Assembly: GCF_026008495.1 (NCBI RefSeq)
Contig: NZ_BQUN01000198.1
Span: 1-41,379, forward strand
DNA length: 41,379 bases
Direction of reading: 5' to 3'
From: Streptomyces sp. A012304
GTDB lineage: Bacteria > Actinomycetota > Actinomycetes > Streptomycetales > Streptomycetaceae
Each line of letters opens with the position of its first letter. The first letter of the stretch is position 1. Positions 1-7,981 of this stretch are shown piece after piece. The position numbers were made by a program, and so were the translations under genes. Below the pieces are notes generated by a model. The model did no database searches. It saw nothing but the letters and a program-made list of their open reading frames with translations, and was not told the DNA's origin.

Positions 1-507
1 CCCACCCCGTCCCTGCCCGGCGCCCCCACCCCCGCCCTCCTCGGCTGGGCCCTCACCGCCCTGGGCCTCGCCCTGGCCGGCCCCGGCCTCACCCACCTCT
101 GCGGCCGCCTCCTGCAAGCCGTCCGCCCGGGCGCCCTCCGCCTGCTGGCCGGCCGCGGCCTGATGGAGGAGGCGTCCCGCATCGGCCGCCCCCTGGGCAT
201 CCTGTGCGCGGTGGCCTCCGGCGCGCACACGATGGCCGCCCTGTACGACCCCGCGGATCCGTCCTTCGGCCCGCTTACCACTCTCGGCGCCGTCCTGGTC
301 GCCGGCTGCGCCCTCGCCACGCTCCTCATGGCGGCCGTGGAGGCACGTCAGGCCCGCGCCGGCACCACCACGGCGCTGCTGCGCCTCGGCGCCCCGACCA
401 CGACGCTGCGCGCCGCGGCCGCCCTGCGCGCCGGCGCGCTCGCGGCCCTCTTCGTCCCCCTCACCCTGATCGTGGCGGAACTCGCGGCGCTGCTCCTCAC
501 CGGCTGA
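1..507 (+). CDS. ABC transporter permease, C-terminal part (gene starts left of the window)
   Basis: The frame is open from base 1 to a TGA at 505-507, so only the last 168 codons are present. The visible protein is rich in Ala, Leu and Val, with three or four hydrophobic stretches (about residues 12-29, 61-78, 92-108 and 145-165) separated by short Arg-rich loops. The pattern, including a short soluble piece with GRGLMEEASRIGRP and a final hydrophobic helix ending LLLTG, fits the tail of an FtsX-like or other drug/lipid-export permease of Streptomyces. This is a family-level inference: no motif in the fragment fixes the substrate, and the ATPase partner would lie outside the window. An ATG at 163 could be mistaken for a start, but the same frame runs through it with coding character upstream. 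Confidence 0.6.
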   Translation, partial: PTPSLPGAPTPALLGWALTALGLALAGPGLTHLCGRLLQAVRPGALRLLAGRGLMEEASRIGRPLGILCAVASGAHTMAALYDPADPSFGPLTTLGAVLVAGCALATLLMAAVEARQARAGTTTALLRLGAPTTTLRAAAALRAGALAALFVPLTLIVAELAALLLTG

Positions 508-541
508 CCGAGAACTCGCGCGAAAAAACCTTCCCGGCCAC

Positions 542-570
542 CGATGAGTTCCGCGCGGCCCCTCGGTCTA
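542..570 (+). promoter_or_regulatory. Candidate ECF-type promoter for the VOC gene
   Basis: CGATGAGTT at 542-550 is followed after 14 bases by GGTCTA at 565-570. It lies about 50 bases upstream of the VOC start at 619. The two-block layout resembles an ECF sigma promoter rather than a housekeeping one. The pairing of these blocks is inferred from pattern only, and the cognate sigma factor is not in the window. Confidence 0.35.
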
Positions 571-618
571 CCCCTCGAACACCACGAACACGCCGCACGA
601 ACCGATTGGGAGAGATCG

Positions 619-1038
619 ATGACCACCTCCGCCTACCAGCAGATGATCTTCATCAACCTGCCCGTGAACGACCTCGACGCCTCGAAGAAGTTCTTCACGG
701 AGCTGGGCTACTCGCTCAACGCGCAGTTCACCGACGAGAACGCGGCCTCCGTGGTGATCAGCGACACCATCGTCGCGATGCTGCTCACCAAGCCGTTCTA
801 CTCGACCTTCACCAAGAAGGAGATCGCGGACGCCTCGAAGACCAGCGAGGTGCTGCTCTGCCTGAGCGCCGAGAGCCGCGAGAAGGTGGACGAGCTGGTC
901 GAGAAGGCCGTCGCCGCGGGCGGCACCGCGTCGGACAAGGTGCAGGACATGGACTTCATGTACGGCCGCTCCTTCGACGACCTCGACGGCCACACCTGGG
1001 AGGTCGTCTGGATGAACCCGGAAGCCGTCCAGGGCTGA
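619..1038 (+). CDS. VOC-family (glyoxalase/bleomycin-resistance fold) protein
   Basis: The product is 139 residues, a normal length for a single-chain VOC protein made of two beta-alpha-beta-beta-beta modules. It opens with IFINLPVNDLDASKKFFTELGY, typical of the first module, and ends with YGRSFDDLDGHTWEVVWMNP, the classic second-module end in which a Glu sits before VVW. The start at 619 has GGGAGAG just upstream. A longer frame begins at 544 but would run through the probable promoter and has no family support. VOC proteins include lyases, dioxygenases and drug-binding proteins, and nothing here selects one. The first-module metal position usually occupied by His reads Phe-Ile-Asn-Leu, so metal dependence is uncertain. 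Confidence 0.88.
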   Translation: MTTSAYQQMIFINLPVNDLDASKKFFTELGYSLNAQFTDENAASVVISDTIVAMLLTKPFYSTFTKKEIADASKTSEVLLCLSAESREKVDELVEKAVAAGGTASDKVQDMDFMYGRSFDDLDGHTWEVVWMNPEAVQG

Positions 1039-1050
1039 CACGGGCCGCCC

Positions 1051-1236
1051 AGGCCGTGTCGTTTGGATCAGGCCGGCTGTGAGGTGCGGTGCCTTTCGGC
1101 CGACCCGAGCGGGGCATGGTGCGTGCAGATGCAAGGCGGAGGAGGGAGTCGACGCGGAGCGTCGGCGAGTGACGACAACGCCGCAGATGTGCGTGCCATG
1201 CCCCGCGACGCCGGGATGATCCAAACGACACGGCCT
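1051..1236. mobile_element. MITE-like non-coding element with 20-bp terminal inverted repeats
   Basis: AGGCCGTGTCGTTTGGATCA at 1051-1070 is repeated exactly in inverse orientation at 1217-1236. Inside are a second inverted pair (CGGGGCATGG at 1110-1119 against 1196-1205) and a small central palindrome (CGACGC at 1150-1155 against 1159-1164). The 186 bp hold no credible gene. Perfect termini and nested internal repeats are typical of a miniature inverted-repeat element moved by a transposase in trans. No clear target duplication is visible at the edges. It fills almost the entire space between the VOC stop (1038) and the LOG-family start (1248). Confidence 0.7.
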
Positions 1237-1247
1237 AGCATGGGCGG

Positions 1248-2378
1248 GTGCATGCGACGACACCCGCCCGGCCGTTCGACGGCTCCCGCGACCGTGAGAT
1301 CGAGTCCCTCGCAGAGTTCGACGAGGTGGTGTCCTCCCAGGGCTCCCTCGCGCACCACCGCGTGCAGGCCGTCGACCTGACGGACCGTACGGAGGTCCTG
1401 CTGACCCTGGACACCACGGGCGCCGTCTTCCTCGGCTGCCCGATGGAGCCGGAGGCGGCGGCCACGGCGCGCGCCTCGGGCGCCCTGGTCTTCCCGCCGG
1501 TCCCCGGCCTCCCCTTCGACCCCTACCGCGGCTTCGTCTACTCCCCCGACGAACTGTTCGCGGCGCTGCGCCAGGGCGGATACGAGGCCACACCGGACGC
1601 CCTCACCTACGCCTGGTTCCAGCGGACGAGGACCGACGGCGACGTCTTCGCCTCGATGCTCCGCTCGATCCACGACGACGCCGTCTCCGACGCCCTCGAC
1701 GAACTCCTCGTCGGCGCCCGCGTGGTGGGCGTCATGGGCGGGCACGCCATGGCGCGCGGCACGGAGGCCTACGCGGGGGCCGCGCGCCTCGGCCGTGAAC
1801 TCGCCCGCGGCGGACTGACCGTGGCGACCGGCGGCGGCCCGGGCGCGATGGAGGCGGCGAACCTCGGCGCCTACGCGGCCCCCTTCGCCGACGGCATGCT
1901 CACCGAGGCGCTCCTGCTCCTCGCCAAGGCGCCGTCGTTCACGCCGTCCATCACCGACTGGGCGACGGCGGCCTTCGAGGTCCGCGCCCGCTGGCCGCGG
2001 GGCGGCCCCTCGGTCGGCGTCCCCACCTGGTTCTACGGACACGAGCCGCCGAATCCGTTCGCCGCGCACATCGCCAAGTACTTCTCCAACGCCACCCGTG
2101 AGGACGGCCTGCTGGCCCGCTGCACCGCGGGGGTGGTGTTCCTGCCGGGCGCGGCCGGCACCGTACAGGAGATCTTCGACAACGCGACGCCCAACTACTA
2201 CGAGTCGCGGGGCGAGCCGACGCCGATGGTGCTGGTGGACCGGGCGCACTGGACCGAGCGGCTGCCGGCCTGGCCGCTGCTGCGGGCGCTCGCCCGGGAG
2301 CGGTCGATGGAGGACCGGATCGCGCTGGTCGACCGGATCGAGGAGGCCCCGGAGGCGCTGAAACGTCTCGGTGGGTGA
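1248..2378 (+). CDS. LOG-family Rossmann-fold nucleotide-binding protein
   Basis: The product is 376 residues. The C-terminal two thirds carry the lysine-decarboxylase-like (LOG) fold: VVGVMGGHAMARG near residues 159-171, GGGPGAMEAAN at 195-205, and PGAAGTVQE at 300-308 in place of the usual PGGxGTxxE. The catalytic Glu is kept but one of the paired glycines is Ala. LOG enzymes hydrolyse nucleoside 5'-monophosphates, classically cytokinin ribotides; substrate and activity are not proven here. The first ~150 residues form an extra domain not found in the short 180-residue LOG proteins. The GTG start at 1248 lies only 11 bases after the MITE-like element, with a weak ribosome site, so the element may have replaced the native leader. 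A slightly later start cannot be excluded. Confidence 0.85.
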   Translation: MHATTPARPFDGSRDREIESLAEFDEVVSSQGSLAHHRVQAVDLTDRTEVLLTLDTTGAVFLGCPMEPEAAATARASGALVFPPVPGLPFDPYRGFVYSPDELFAALRQGGYEATPDALTYAWFQRTRTDGDVFASMLRSIHDDAVSDALDELLVGARVVGVMGGHAMARGTEAYAGAARLGRELARGGLTVATGGGPGAMEAANLGAYAAPFADGMLTEALLLLAKAPSFTPSITDWATAAFEVRARWPRGGPSVGVPTWFYGHEPPNPFAAHIAKYFSNATREDGLLARCTAGVVFLPGAAGTVQEIFDNATPNYYESRGEPTPMVLVDRAHWTERLPAWPLLRALARERSMEDRIALVDRIEEAPEALKRLGG

Positions 2379-2382
2379 GAAG

Positions 2383-2415
2383 CGGGCCGTTCCAAGGGCC
2401 CGGAGTGGCCTCCGG
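2383..2415 (+). terminator. Hairpins after the LOG-family gene
   Basis: CGGGCC at 2383-2388 pairs with GGCCCG at 2397-2402. An alternative stem, CCGGAG at 2400-2405, pairs with CTCCGG at 2410-2415. Both start within about 25 bases of the stop at 2378. There is no U-tract, as is usual in Streptomyces. Confidence 0.4.
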
Positions 2416-2416
2416 A

Positions 2417-2444
2417 TTGACATTACTTATGGAACGCTTATAGA
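2417..2444 (+). promoter_or_regulatory. Near-consensus sigma-70 (HrdB-type) promoter of the LAETG protein gene
   Basis: TTGACA at 2417-2422, a 16-base spacer, then TATAGA at 2439-2444. The surrounding 30 bases are strikingly AT-rich for this genome. The start codon at 2538 lies about 85-90 bases beyond the expected transcription start, giving a moderate leader. Confidence 0.72.
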
Positions 2445-2537
2445 CCTGTGGGACTCCTGGGGACGCTGTCGCCACCTCGTCGGGGGCGTCATCTCCCCCT
2501 CCACCCCCCGCAGTTGCGCATCTCGTAAAGGACAAAC

Positions 2538-3278
2538 GTGTCCATATCCCGCCGTACCGCCGCTCGTTCGGTGCGCCTGCTCGGTGTCACCGCCGCTTCG
2601 GCCGCCCTTGTGTTCGGCGCCGTCGGATCCGCGCTGGCCACCGACCTCAAGGACTTCTCCGCCGAGGCCGCCTGTGACGGCGCGAAGGGTGTCATCACCG
2701 TCACCGACAAGGACAAGACGGCGACCCCCGCTGTCGTGAGCGTCTTCCTCGAGAACAACGGCGCCGACCTGAGGAAGGTCGGTGAACTGCCCGTCGCCGG
2801 CTCGGCCAAGGGCGTCACCGTCACCTTCGCCGAGGACTGGGAGCCGGGTGCCGTCTACCGGGTGCATGTCACGACGGCCGACCTCAACGCCGACCTCGAA
2901 CTGCTGACGACCCCCGCCAAGGCATGCAAGGGCGACACCCCCTCCACGCCGCCCACCACCCCGTCGACCTCGCCCTCCCCGTCGCCGTCGGACTCCGCCT
3001 CCGCCTCGGCTCCGGCCGAGCCGGGGACGCAGGCCCCGTCGGACTCCGCGAGCGAGAGCACGGCGCCCGCCGGGGGCACCGGCACCACGGACAACACCGG
3101 CGCCACCGGGGAGAACGCGAGCAACGCACCGTCACCCGCGGTCGGTGAGTCCAACCTCGCCGAGACCGGCGCCAACTCCAACACACCTCTGATCGTCAGC
3201 ATCGCGGTCGTCCTGGTCGCCGTCGGCGGCGGCGCGATCTTCTTCGGCCTGCGCCGCAAGGGCAGCAGCAACCGCTGA
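2538..3278 (+). CDS. LAETG-motif sortase-anchored surface protein
   Basis: The product is 246 residues. An N-terminal signal peptide (SRRTAARS, a hydrophobic core at residues 13-30, probable cleavage after ALA at 34) is followed by a roughly 100-residue globular region with a conserved-looking beta pattern. Then comes a Ser/Thr/Pro/Ala-rich spacer at about residues 132-205. It ends with LAETG at 207-211, a hydrophobic helix and a basic tail, RRKGSSNR. This is the full cell-wall sorting signal, and LAxTG is the preferred motif of class E sortases in Streptomyces. The protein is therefore expected to be exported and linked covalently to peptidoglycan, with the spacer crossing the wall. GTG at 2538 has AAAGGA six bases upstream. 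Its binding partner is unknown. Confidence 0.88.
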   Translation: MSISRRTAARSVRLLGVTAASAALVFGAVGSALATDLKDFSAEAACDGAKGVITVTDKDKTATPAVVSVFLENNGADLRKVGELPVAGSAKGVTVTFAEDWEPGAVYRVHVTTADLNADLELLTTPAKACKGDTPSTPPTTPSTSPSPSPSDSASASAPAEPGTQAPSDSASESTAPAGGTGTTDNTGATGENASNAPSPAVGESNLAETGANSNTPLIVSIAVVLVAVGGGAIFFGLRRKGSSNR

Positions 3279-3291
3279 CGCCCCGGGCACA

Positions 3292-3331
3292 GCGGTGGCC
3301 CGTCCGTCCCCCGGGGCGAACGGGCCACCGC
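3292..3331. terminator. Bidirectional terminator between convergent genes
   Basis: A perfect 12-bp stem, GCGGTGGCCCGT at 3292-3303 with ACGGGCCACCGC at 3320-3331, and a 16-base loop that can itself pair. It sits between two stops facing each other (3278 and 3338). Confidence 0.8.
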
Positions 3332-3337
3332 CGCCGG

Positions 3338-4135
3338 TCAGCCGAACGTCGTCTTCTCCAGCCACAGCTCCAGCAGCGCCCGCTCGCCCAGGACCTCAAG
3401 GCCCGGGCTGTCCAGCGGCAGCCGGCGGTAGAAGGCGAGGAGGAGCGTGGTGAGCGGACCGCGCAGCGCCACCGTCGCCTTCTCGTGCCCGCGCCGCCAG
3501 ACGATGCCCTGCTCGGTGAGTTCGATCAGCCACTCGGCGTCCAGGCCGGCGGGCGCGTCGGTGGCGTGCAGATGGATGCCGCGGTCCGCGACGAGCAGCT
3601 CGTCGGCGGCCGCGTCGGGCGCGTTCCGCTGCACCCACGCGACGATTTCCAGCCACTCGTCGATCGCGTCGACGGCCACATCGGCCGCGACCTCGTAGGG
3701 CAGCCCGGCGGCGAGCGCCGCGTCGGCGCGGTGCACGGTGATCTCGTGCGTCACACGGCGGGCCCAGAACCCGGCGTCGAGAACGCCCGCCCAGCCCCAC
3801 ACCTTGGCGTCGGGCCCGGCCTCCCGCAGTGCGGCGACGGCGATCTCGCCGCTCTCCGCGAGCCACGCGTCCAGCGCGGCCGGATCGCCCTCGGTGTCCG
3901 GCCCGCCGTGCAGCGGGATCCGTTCCTCGGGGATGTTCTCCGACGCCCGCGTCCGCACGAGCGTCTCCACCCAGCGCAGGGCGCCGCCCATGTGCCGCAC
4001 GAGCTGTTCCAGGGACCACTCCGGGCAGGTCGGCACGGTGGCCGACAGGTCCGCCCCCGAGGTCACCACGGACCTCAACAGGCCGACCTGGAGGGCGATT
4101 TCGTCGCAGTATCGATCGTGCGCGAGAAGGGTCAT
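3338..4135 (-). CDS. Maleylpyruvate isomerase family (mycothiol-dependent, DinB-like) protein
   Basis: The product is 265 residues from ATG at 4135. A longer open frame exists upstream but overlaps the neighbouring ABC gene and lacks family support. The N-terminal half has the DinB-like four-helix pattern: SATVPTCPEWSLEQLVRHMGG, then later RVTHEITVHRADA. His residues at these points are the usual metal ligands of the MDMPI_N domain. The C-terminal ~100 residues form the smaller MDMPI_C domain (about 150-255). Members use mycothiol as cofactor or are transferases of unknown substrate. It lies 10 bases from the stop of the thiamine ATPase gene, but it is upstream in coordinates and so is transcribed after it; read-through from the transporter operon is possible. 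Confidence 0.85.
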   Translation of the reverse strand: MTLLAHDRYCDEIALQVGLLRSVVTSGADLSATVPTCPEWSLEQLVRHMGGALRWVETLVRTRASENIPEERIPLHGGPDTEGDPAALDAWLAESGEIAVAALREAGPDAKVWGWAGVLDAGFWARRVTHEITVHRADAALAAGLPYEVAADVAVDAIDEWLEIVAWVQRNAPDAAADELLVADRGIHLHATDAPAGLDAEWLIELTEQGIVWRRGHEKATVALRGPLTTLLLAFYRRLPLDSPGLEVLGERALLELWLEKTTFG

Positions 4136-4145
4136 GCGCAGCACC

Positions 4146-5180
4146 CTAGGGGTGGTCCGGTCCGTCGAGCACCGCGATTTCCAGCGCGTCGAACGCCACC
4201 CCGACCACGTCCCCGGTCTCCGGCGCGAGGCGCAGCGCGCAGGCGGCCTCCAGTCGTGGCGCGTCACTCGGCTGGAGATGGACGGCGACATGGGTGCCCT
4301 TGAAGGTGCGGGCGGCGACCGTGCAGCGCAGGCCCTCGTCCGCGGCGACCAGCCGCACCCCGGCCGGCCGCACCAGCAGCGTGCGGGTCCCCTGCGGGGA
4401 GCCGGCCGGCACCGGCACCTTGCCCCACGGCGTGTCCGCCGTCTCCCCGGCGACGCTCGCCTCCACGACGTTGTCGAAGCCGAGGAAGCGGGCGACGAAC
4501 GCGTCGGCGGGCCGCTGCCACACCTCCAGCGGCGTCCCCGACTGGGCGATCCGCCCGTCCCGCATCACCACCACCCGGTCGGCGAGCGCGAACGCCTCGC
4601 CCTGGTCGTGGGTGACCGCCAGCACGGTGGTGCCCAACCGGCCGAAGAGGTCCCGCAGTTCGACGACCAGCCGCTCCCGCAGCGACCGGTCGAGCTGACC
4701 GAGCGGCTCGTCCAGCATCAGCAGCCGGGGCCGGGGCGCGAGGGCGCGGGCCAGCGCGACCCGCTGCTGCTCCCCGCCGGAGAGCGCGGCGACGGAACGG
4801 CGGACCGCCCCCGGAAGCCCGACGAGGTCGAGCAACTCCCCTACCCGCTCCTGCTGTTGCCGCTTGGGCGTGCCGTGCATCCGCAGTCCGAAGGCCACGT
4901 TGCCGCCCACGTCCCGCTGCGGGAACAGCTGGTGGTCCTGGAACATCAGCCCCAGCTCCCGTCGGTGCGCGGGCACGCCCGCCTGGTCGCGCCCGTCGAG
5001 CACCACCCGTCCGGCGTCCAGGGGCTGGAGCCCGGCGACCGCCCGCAGCAGCGTCGACTTGCCGCTGCCGCTCGGCCCGAGCACGCACACCACCTCGTGC
5101 TCGGCGACGTCGAGGCCGACATCGTCCAGCACGGCCCGCCCGCCGAACCGCACGGTCGCGCCCTCCAGCCGCAGCAGCAT
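4146..5180 (-). CDS. thiQ: Thiamine-type ABC transporter ATP-binding protein
   Basis: The product is 344 residues. Walker A GPSGSGKST is at about 35-43, a Q-loop QDHQLFP near 81, the signature LSGGEQQR at 133-140, Walker B LLMLDEP at 153-159 and the H-loop VTHDQ further on. About 120 extra C-terminal residues look like a TOBE-type regulatory domain. ATG at 5180 shares one base with the TGA of the permease gene (TGATG), preceded by GGGGGAG, so translation is coupled. The ATPase energises import by the permease next to it. Thiamine or its phosphates as substrate is inferred from the TPP riboswitch at the head of the operon; the ATPase alone would also fit the iron/spermidine class. Confidence 0.88.
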   Translation of the reverse strand: MLLRLEGATVRFGGRAVLDDVGLDVAEHEVVCVLGPSGSGKSTLLRAVAGLQPLDAGRVVLDGRDQAGVPAHRRELGLMFQDHQLFPQRDVGGNVAFGLRMHGTPKRQQQERVGELLDLVGLPGAVRRSVAALSGGEQQRVALARALAPRPRLLMLDEPLGQLDRSLRERLVVELRDLFGRLGTTVLAVTHDQGEAFALADRVVVMRDGRIAQSGTPLEVWQRPADAFVARFLGFDNVVEASVAGETADTPWGKVPVPAGSPQGTRTLLVRPAGVRLVAADEGLRCTVAARTFKGTHVAVHLQPSDAPRLEAACALRLAPETGDVVGVAFDALEIAVLDGPDHP

Positions 5181-6844
5181 CAGAACTCCCCCGTCCGGTC
5201 GGTGCGCAGCCGCTCCAGCACCAGCAGGGCCACCGCGCACACCAGCATCAGAATCGTCGAAAGGGCCATGGCCTGGCCGTAGTTGAGGTCACCGGCCCGG
5301 CCCAGCAGCCGGGCCACGGCGACCGGCAGCGTCGGGTTGTCGGGCCGGGCGATGAACACCGTCGCGCCGAACTCCCCGAGCGACACCGCGAAGGCGAACC
5401 CGGCCGCGACCAGCAGCGCCCGCCGCACCATCGGCAGGTCCACCTCCCGCCACACCCGCCAGGGCGACGCCCCGAGCACGGCCGCCGCCTCCCGCAGCCG
5501 CTCGTCCACCGCCCGCAGCACCGGCAGCATGGTCCGTACGACGAAGGGGACGCCGACCAGCGCCTGCGCGAGCGGCACGAGGATCCAGCTGCTGCGCAGA
5601 TCCAGTGGCGGCTCGTCGAGCGCGATCAGGAAACCGAAGCCCACGGTGACGGCGGAGACGCCCAGCGGCAGCATCAGCAGCGCGTCGAAGCCCCGCACCA
5701 GGCGTCCGGCGTCCCGCCGGGTGAGCGCGGCGGCGGCCAGCCCGCCGATCACCACCGCGATGACGGTGGCGACGACGGCGTACTGGAGGGAGTTGCCGAT
5801 CGCGTCGATCGGCGGGACCAGGAAGACATTGCCCTCGTCGCTGGTCAGCGCCCGGTAGTAGGCGAAGTCGGATGCGTCCAGCGAACGCTGCACCAGCACC
5901 GCCAGCGGCAGCAGGATCAGCACGACGACGGTGCCGAGGACGGCGGCCAGCAGCGCCCACTGCCCGGCCCCGCGCGGCCGCCGCTCCGTCAGGGAGGCGT
6001 CCACCAGCCGCAGGGCGGTCTCCCGCCGCCGTACGGTCCAGGCGTGCAGGGCGAGGATCGCGCCGACGGCGGCGAACTGGACGAGGGTGAGGACGGCGGC
6101 CGTGGACAGGTCGAAGATCTCCGAGGTCTGCCGGTAGATCTCCACCTCCAGGGTGGAGAACGTCGGCCCGCCGAGGATCTGCACCACACCGAAGGAGGTG
6201 AAGGTGAACAGGAACACCATGAGCGCGGCGGCGGCGACGGCCGGCCCGAGGGCGGGCAGCGTCACCGTGCGCCAGGCGGTGAGGCGGGACGCGCCCAGCA
6301 TCCGCGCCGCCTCCTCCTGCCGTGGGTCCAGCTGCGCCCACAGCCCGCCGACCGTGCGTACGACGACCGCGTAGTTGAAGAAGACGTGCGCCAGCAGGAT
6401 CGCCCACACGGTGGTGTCCAGCCGTACGCCCCACAGCTCGTCGAGGAGACCGCCGCGCCCCACGAGCGCCAGGAACGCCGTACCGACGACGACCGTCGGC
6501 AGCACGAACGGGACGGTCACCACCGCCCGCAGGACCTGCTTGCCGGGGAAGGCGAAGCGGGCGAAGACATGGGCGGCGGGCAGGGCGAGCAGCAGGGTGA
6601 GCGCGGTGGAGGCGAGCGCCTGCCAGGTGGTGAACCACAGGACGTGCCGGATGTCGGGCTGCCCGAGTACGTCGACGAGCCGCCCGAGGTGCCATTCCCC
6701 GCCGTCGCCGAGCCCACGGGAGACGATCGCGGCGACCGGGTAGGCGAAGAACACCCCGAAGAACGCGACGGGCAGGGCCATCAGCCCGAGCCGCGCCGCG
6801 CTCCCGCGTCGGGTGGCCGCTACTTGAGGACGAGCGAGGTCCAC
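5180..6844 (-). CDS. thiP: Thiamine-type ABC transporter permease (two fused halves)
   Basis: The product is 554 residues with about 12 membrane segments arranged as two similar halves, the ThiP/FbpB layout in which one chain supplies both permease domains. Each half carries the cytoplasmic EAA-type loop: EEAARMLGASRLTAWRTVTLP in the first and REAAAVLGASPWRVWREVDLP in the second, the coupling helices for the ATPase. The GTG at 6844 gives a 25-base overlap with the end of the binding-protein gene. An ATG at residue 22 is the alternative start and would remove that overlap. It ends in an overlap with the ATPase start. It acts in the cytoplasmic membrane. Confidence 0.88.
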   Translation of the reverse strand: MDLARPQVAATRRGSAARLGLMALPVAFFGVFFAYPVAAIVSRGLGDGGEWHLGRLVDVLGQPDIRHVLWFTTWQALASTALTLLLALPAAHVFARFAFPGKQVLRAVVTVPFVLPTVVVGTAFLALVGRGGLLDELWGVRLDTTVWAILLAHVFFNYAVVVRTVGGLWAQLDPRQEEAARMLGASRLTAWRTVTLPALGPAVAAAALMVFLFTFTSFGVVQILGGPTFSTLEVEIYRQTSEIFDLSTAAVLTLVQFAAVGAILALHAWTVRRRETALRLVDASLTERRPRGAGQWALLAAVLGTVVVLILLPLAVLVQRSLDASDFAYYRALTSDEGNVFLVPPIDAIGNSLQYAVVATVIAVVIGGLAAAALTRRDAGRLVRGFDALLMLPLGVSAVTVGFGFLIALDEPPLDLRSSWILVPLAQALVGVPFVVRTMLPVLRAVDERLREAAAVLGASPWRVWREVDLPMVRRALLVAAGFAFAVSLGEFGATVFIARPDNPTLPVAVARLLGRAGDLNYGQAMALSTILMLVCAVALLVLERLRTDRTGEF

Positions 6845-7902
6845 GACTTGACCCAGTCGTCACGGTCGGCGGCGATCTTCGCCGGGTCCATGGTCTCGGG
6901 ATCCTGGGCGGGCGGCCCGTACTGCGTGAACTCGGCGGGCACGGCCGCGCCCTTGAGCACCGGGTAGACGAACATGTTCAGCGGCATGTCCTGCTGGAAC
7001 TCCTTGCCGATCAGGAAGTCGATCAGCGCCTTGCCGCCCTCCGCGTTCTTCGCGTTGCTCAGCAGCCCCGCGAACTCCACCTGCCGGAAGCAGGTGCCGG
7101 TCGCGACGCCGGTCGGGGCGGTGGTGGGCTTGGGGTCGCCGTAGATCACCTCGGCGGGCGGCGAGGAGGCGTAGGAGACGACGAGCGGCCGGTCGCCCCC
7201 GGCCTTCCTGCCGCCGGCGGAGCCGGAGAACTCCTCGTTGTAGGCCTGCTCCCAGCCGTCGACCACCTTCACGCCGTTGGCCTTCAGCTTCTTCCAGTAC
7301 CCCTCCCAGCCCTGGTCGCCGTAGGCCGCGGCGGTGCCCAGCAGGAAGCCGAGGCCGGGCGAGGAGGTGGAGGCGTTCTCGGTGACGAGGAGGTTCTTGT
7401 AGGCGGGCTTGACCAGGTCGTCGAAGGTCGTGGGCGGGGCCAGCTCGCGGTCGGCGAAGTACTTCTTGTCGTAGTTGACGCAGATGTCGCCGTGGTCGAC
7501 GGGCGTGACGCGGTGCTTGTCCGCGTCGAGCTGGTACTGGCTGTCGACCTGGTCGAGCCCCTTCGCCTCGTACGACTGGAACAGCCCGTTGTCGAGGGCC
7601 CGTGACAGCAGTGTGTTGTCGACGCCGAAGAAGACGTCGCCCTGCGGGTTGTCCTTGGTGAGGATCGCCTTGTTGACGGCCTGCCCGGCGTCGCCGTCCT
7701 TGAGGACCTTGACCTGGTAGCCGGACTGCTTCTCGAAGTCGGCGAGCACGTTCTTGGAGACGGCCCACGAGTCGTGGCTGACGAGGGTGACGGTCTTGGA
7801 GCCGCCGCCGTCGCCGCCGGAGTCGGACGACTCCGAGCCGCAGGCGGACAGCGTGACGAGACCGAGGCCGACGACCGCGGCCACGAACGTCCTGGTGTGC
7901 AC
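6820..7902 (-). CDS. thiB: Thiamine ABC transporter substrate-binding lipoprotein
   Basis: The product is 360 residues. It has a lipoprotein signal peptide with lipobox LSAC (Cys21), then a Gly/Ser-rich linker and a type II periplasmic binding fold starting KTVTLVSHDSWAVSK. Landmarks shared with thiamine-binding proteins include GDVFFGVDNTLLSRAL, DHGDICVNYDKKYF, TENASTSSPGLGFLLGT, and SYASSPPAEV near the hinge. GTG at 7902 follows AGGAGGAAT with good spacing; a longer frame exists but would run through the hairpins of the leader. The gene is the first of an overlapping SBP-permease-ATPase operon under a TPP riboswitch, which supports thiamine (or TPP) as ligand. Confidence 0.92.
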   Translation of the reverse strand: MHTRTFVAAVVGLGLVTLSACGSESSDSGGDGGGSKTVTLVSHDSWAVSKNVLADFEKQSGYQVKVLKDGDAGQAVNKAILTKDNPQGDVFFGVDNTLLSRALDNGLFQSYEAKGLDQVDSQYQLDADKHRVTPVDHGDICVNYDKKYFADRELAPPTTFDDLVKPAYKNLLVTENASTSSPGLGFLLGTAAAYGDQGWEGYWKKLKANGVKVVDGWEQAYNEEFSGSAGGRKAGGDRPLVVSYASSPPAEVIYGDPKPTTAPTGVATGTCFRQVEFAGLLSNAKNAEGGKALIDFLIGKEFQQDMPLNMFVYPVLKGAAVPAEFTQYGPPAQDPETMDPAKIAADRDDWVKSWTSLVLK

Positions 7903-7910
7903 TGGATTCC

Positions 7911-7964
7911 TCCTGGAGGTGACCAGGAAGAGACGCGGCCCCGCCCGGGTGACCCGGGCGGGGC
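7911..7964 (-). promoter_or_regulatory. Expression platform of the TPP riboswitch: two hairpins
   Basis: Reading along the transcript, a perfect 12-bp GC stem (7938-7949 with 7953-7964, three-base loop) lies about 20 bases after the aptamer. It is followed by a 6-bp stem, TCCTGG (7923-7928) with CCAGGA (7911-7916). The 3' arm of the second stem contains the start of the AGGAGG ribosome site of the binding-protein gene. The first hairpin could stop transcription and the second could hide the ribosome site. No U-tract follows the first. Confidence 0.6.
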
Positions 7965-7981
7965 GCAACAGCTTGAGCGGT

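Noticed and set aside
204..1082. 292-residue plus-strand frame across 204-1082
   Set aside because: It lies in another frame over the permease tail and the VOC gene and is Arg/Gly-rich, as GC-rich shadows are.
568..1593. Long minus-strand frame over the VOC and LOG genes
   Set aside because: Low-complexity Arg/Gly/Pro composition and reverse of two supported genes.
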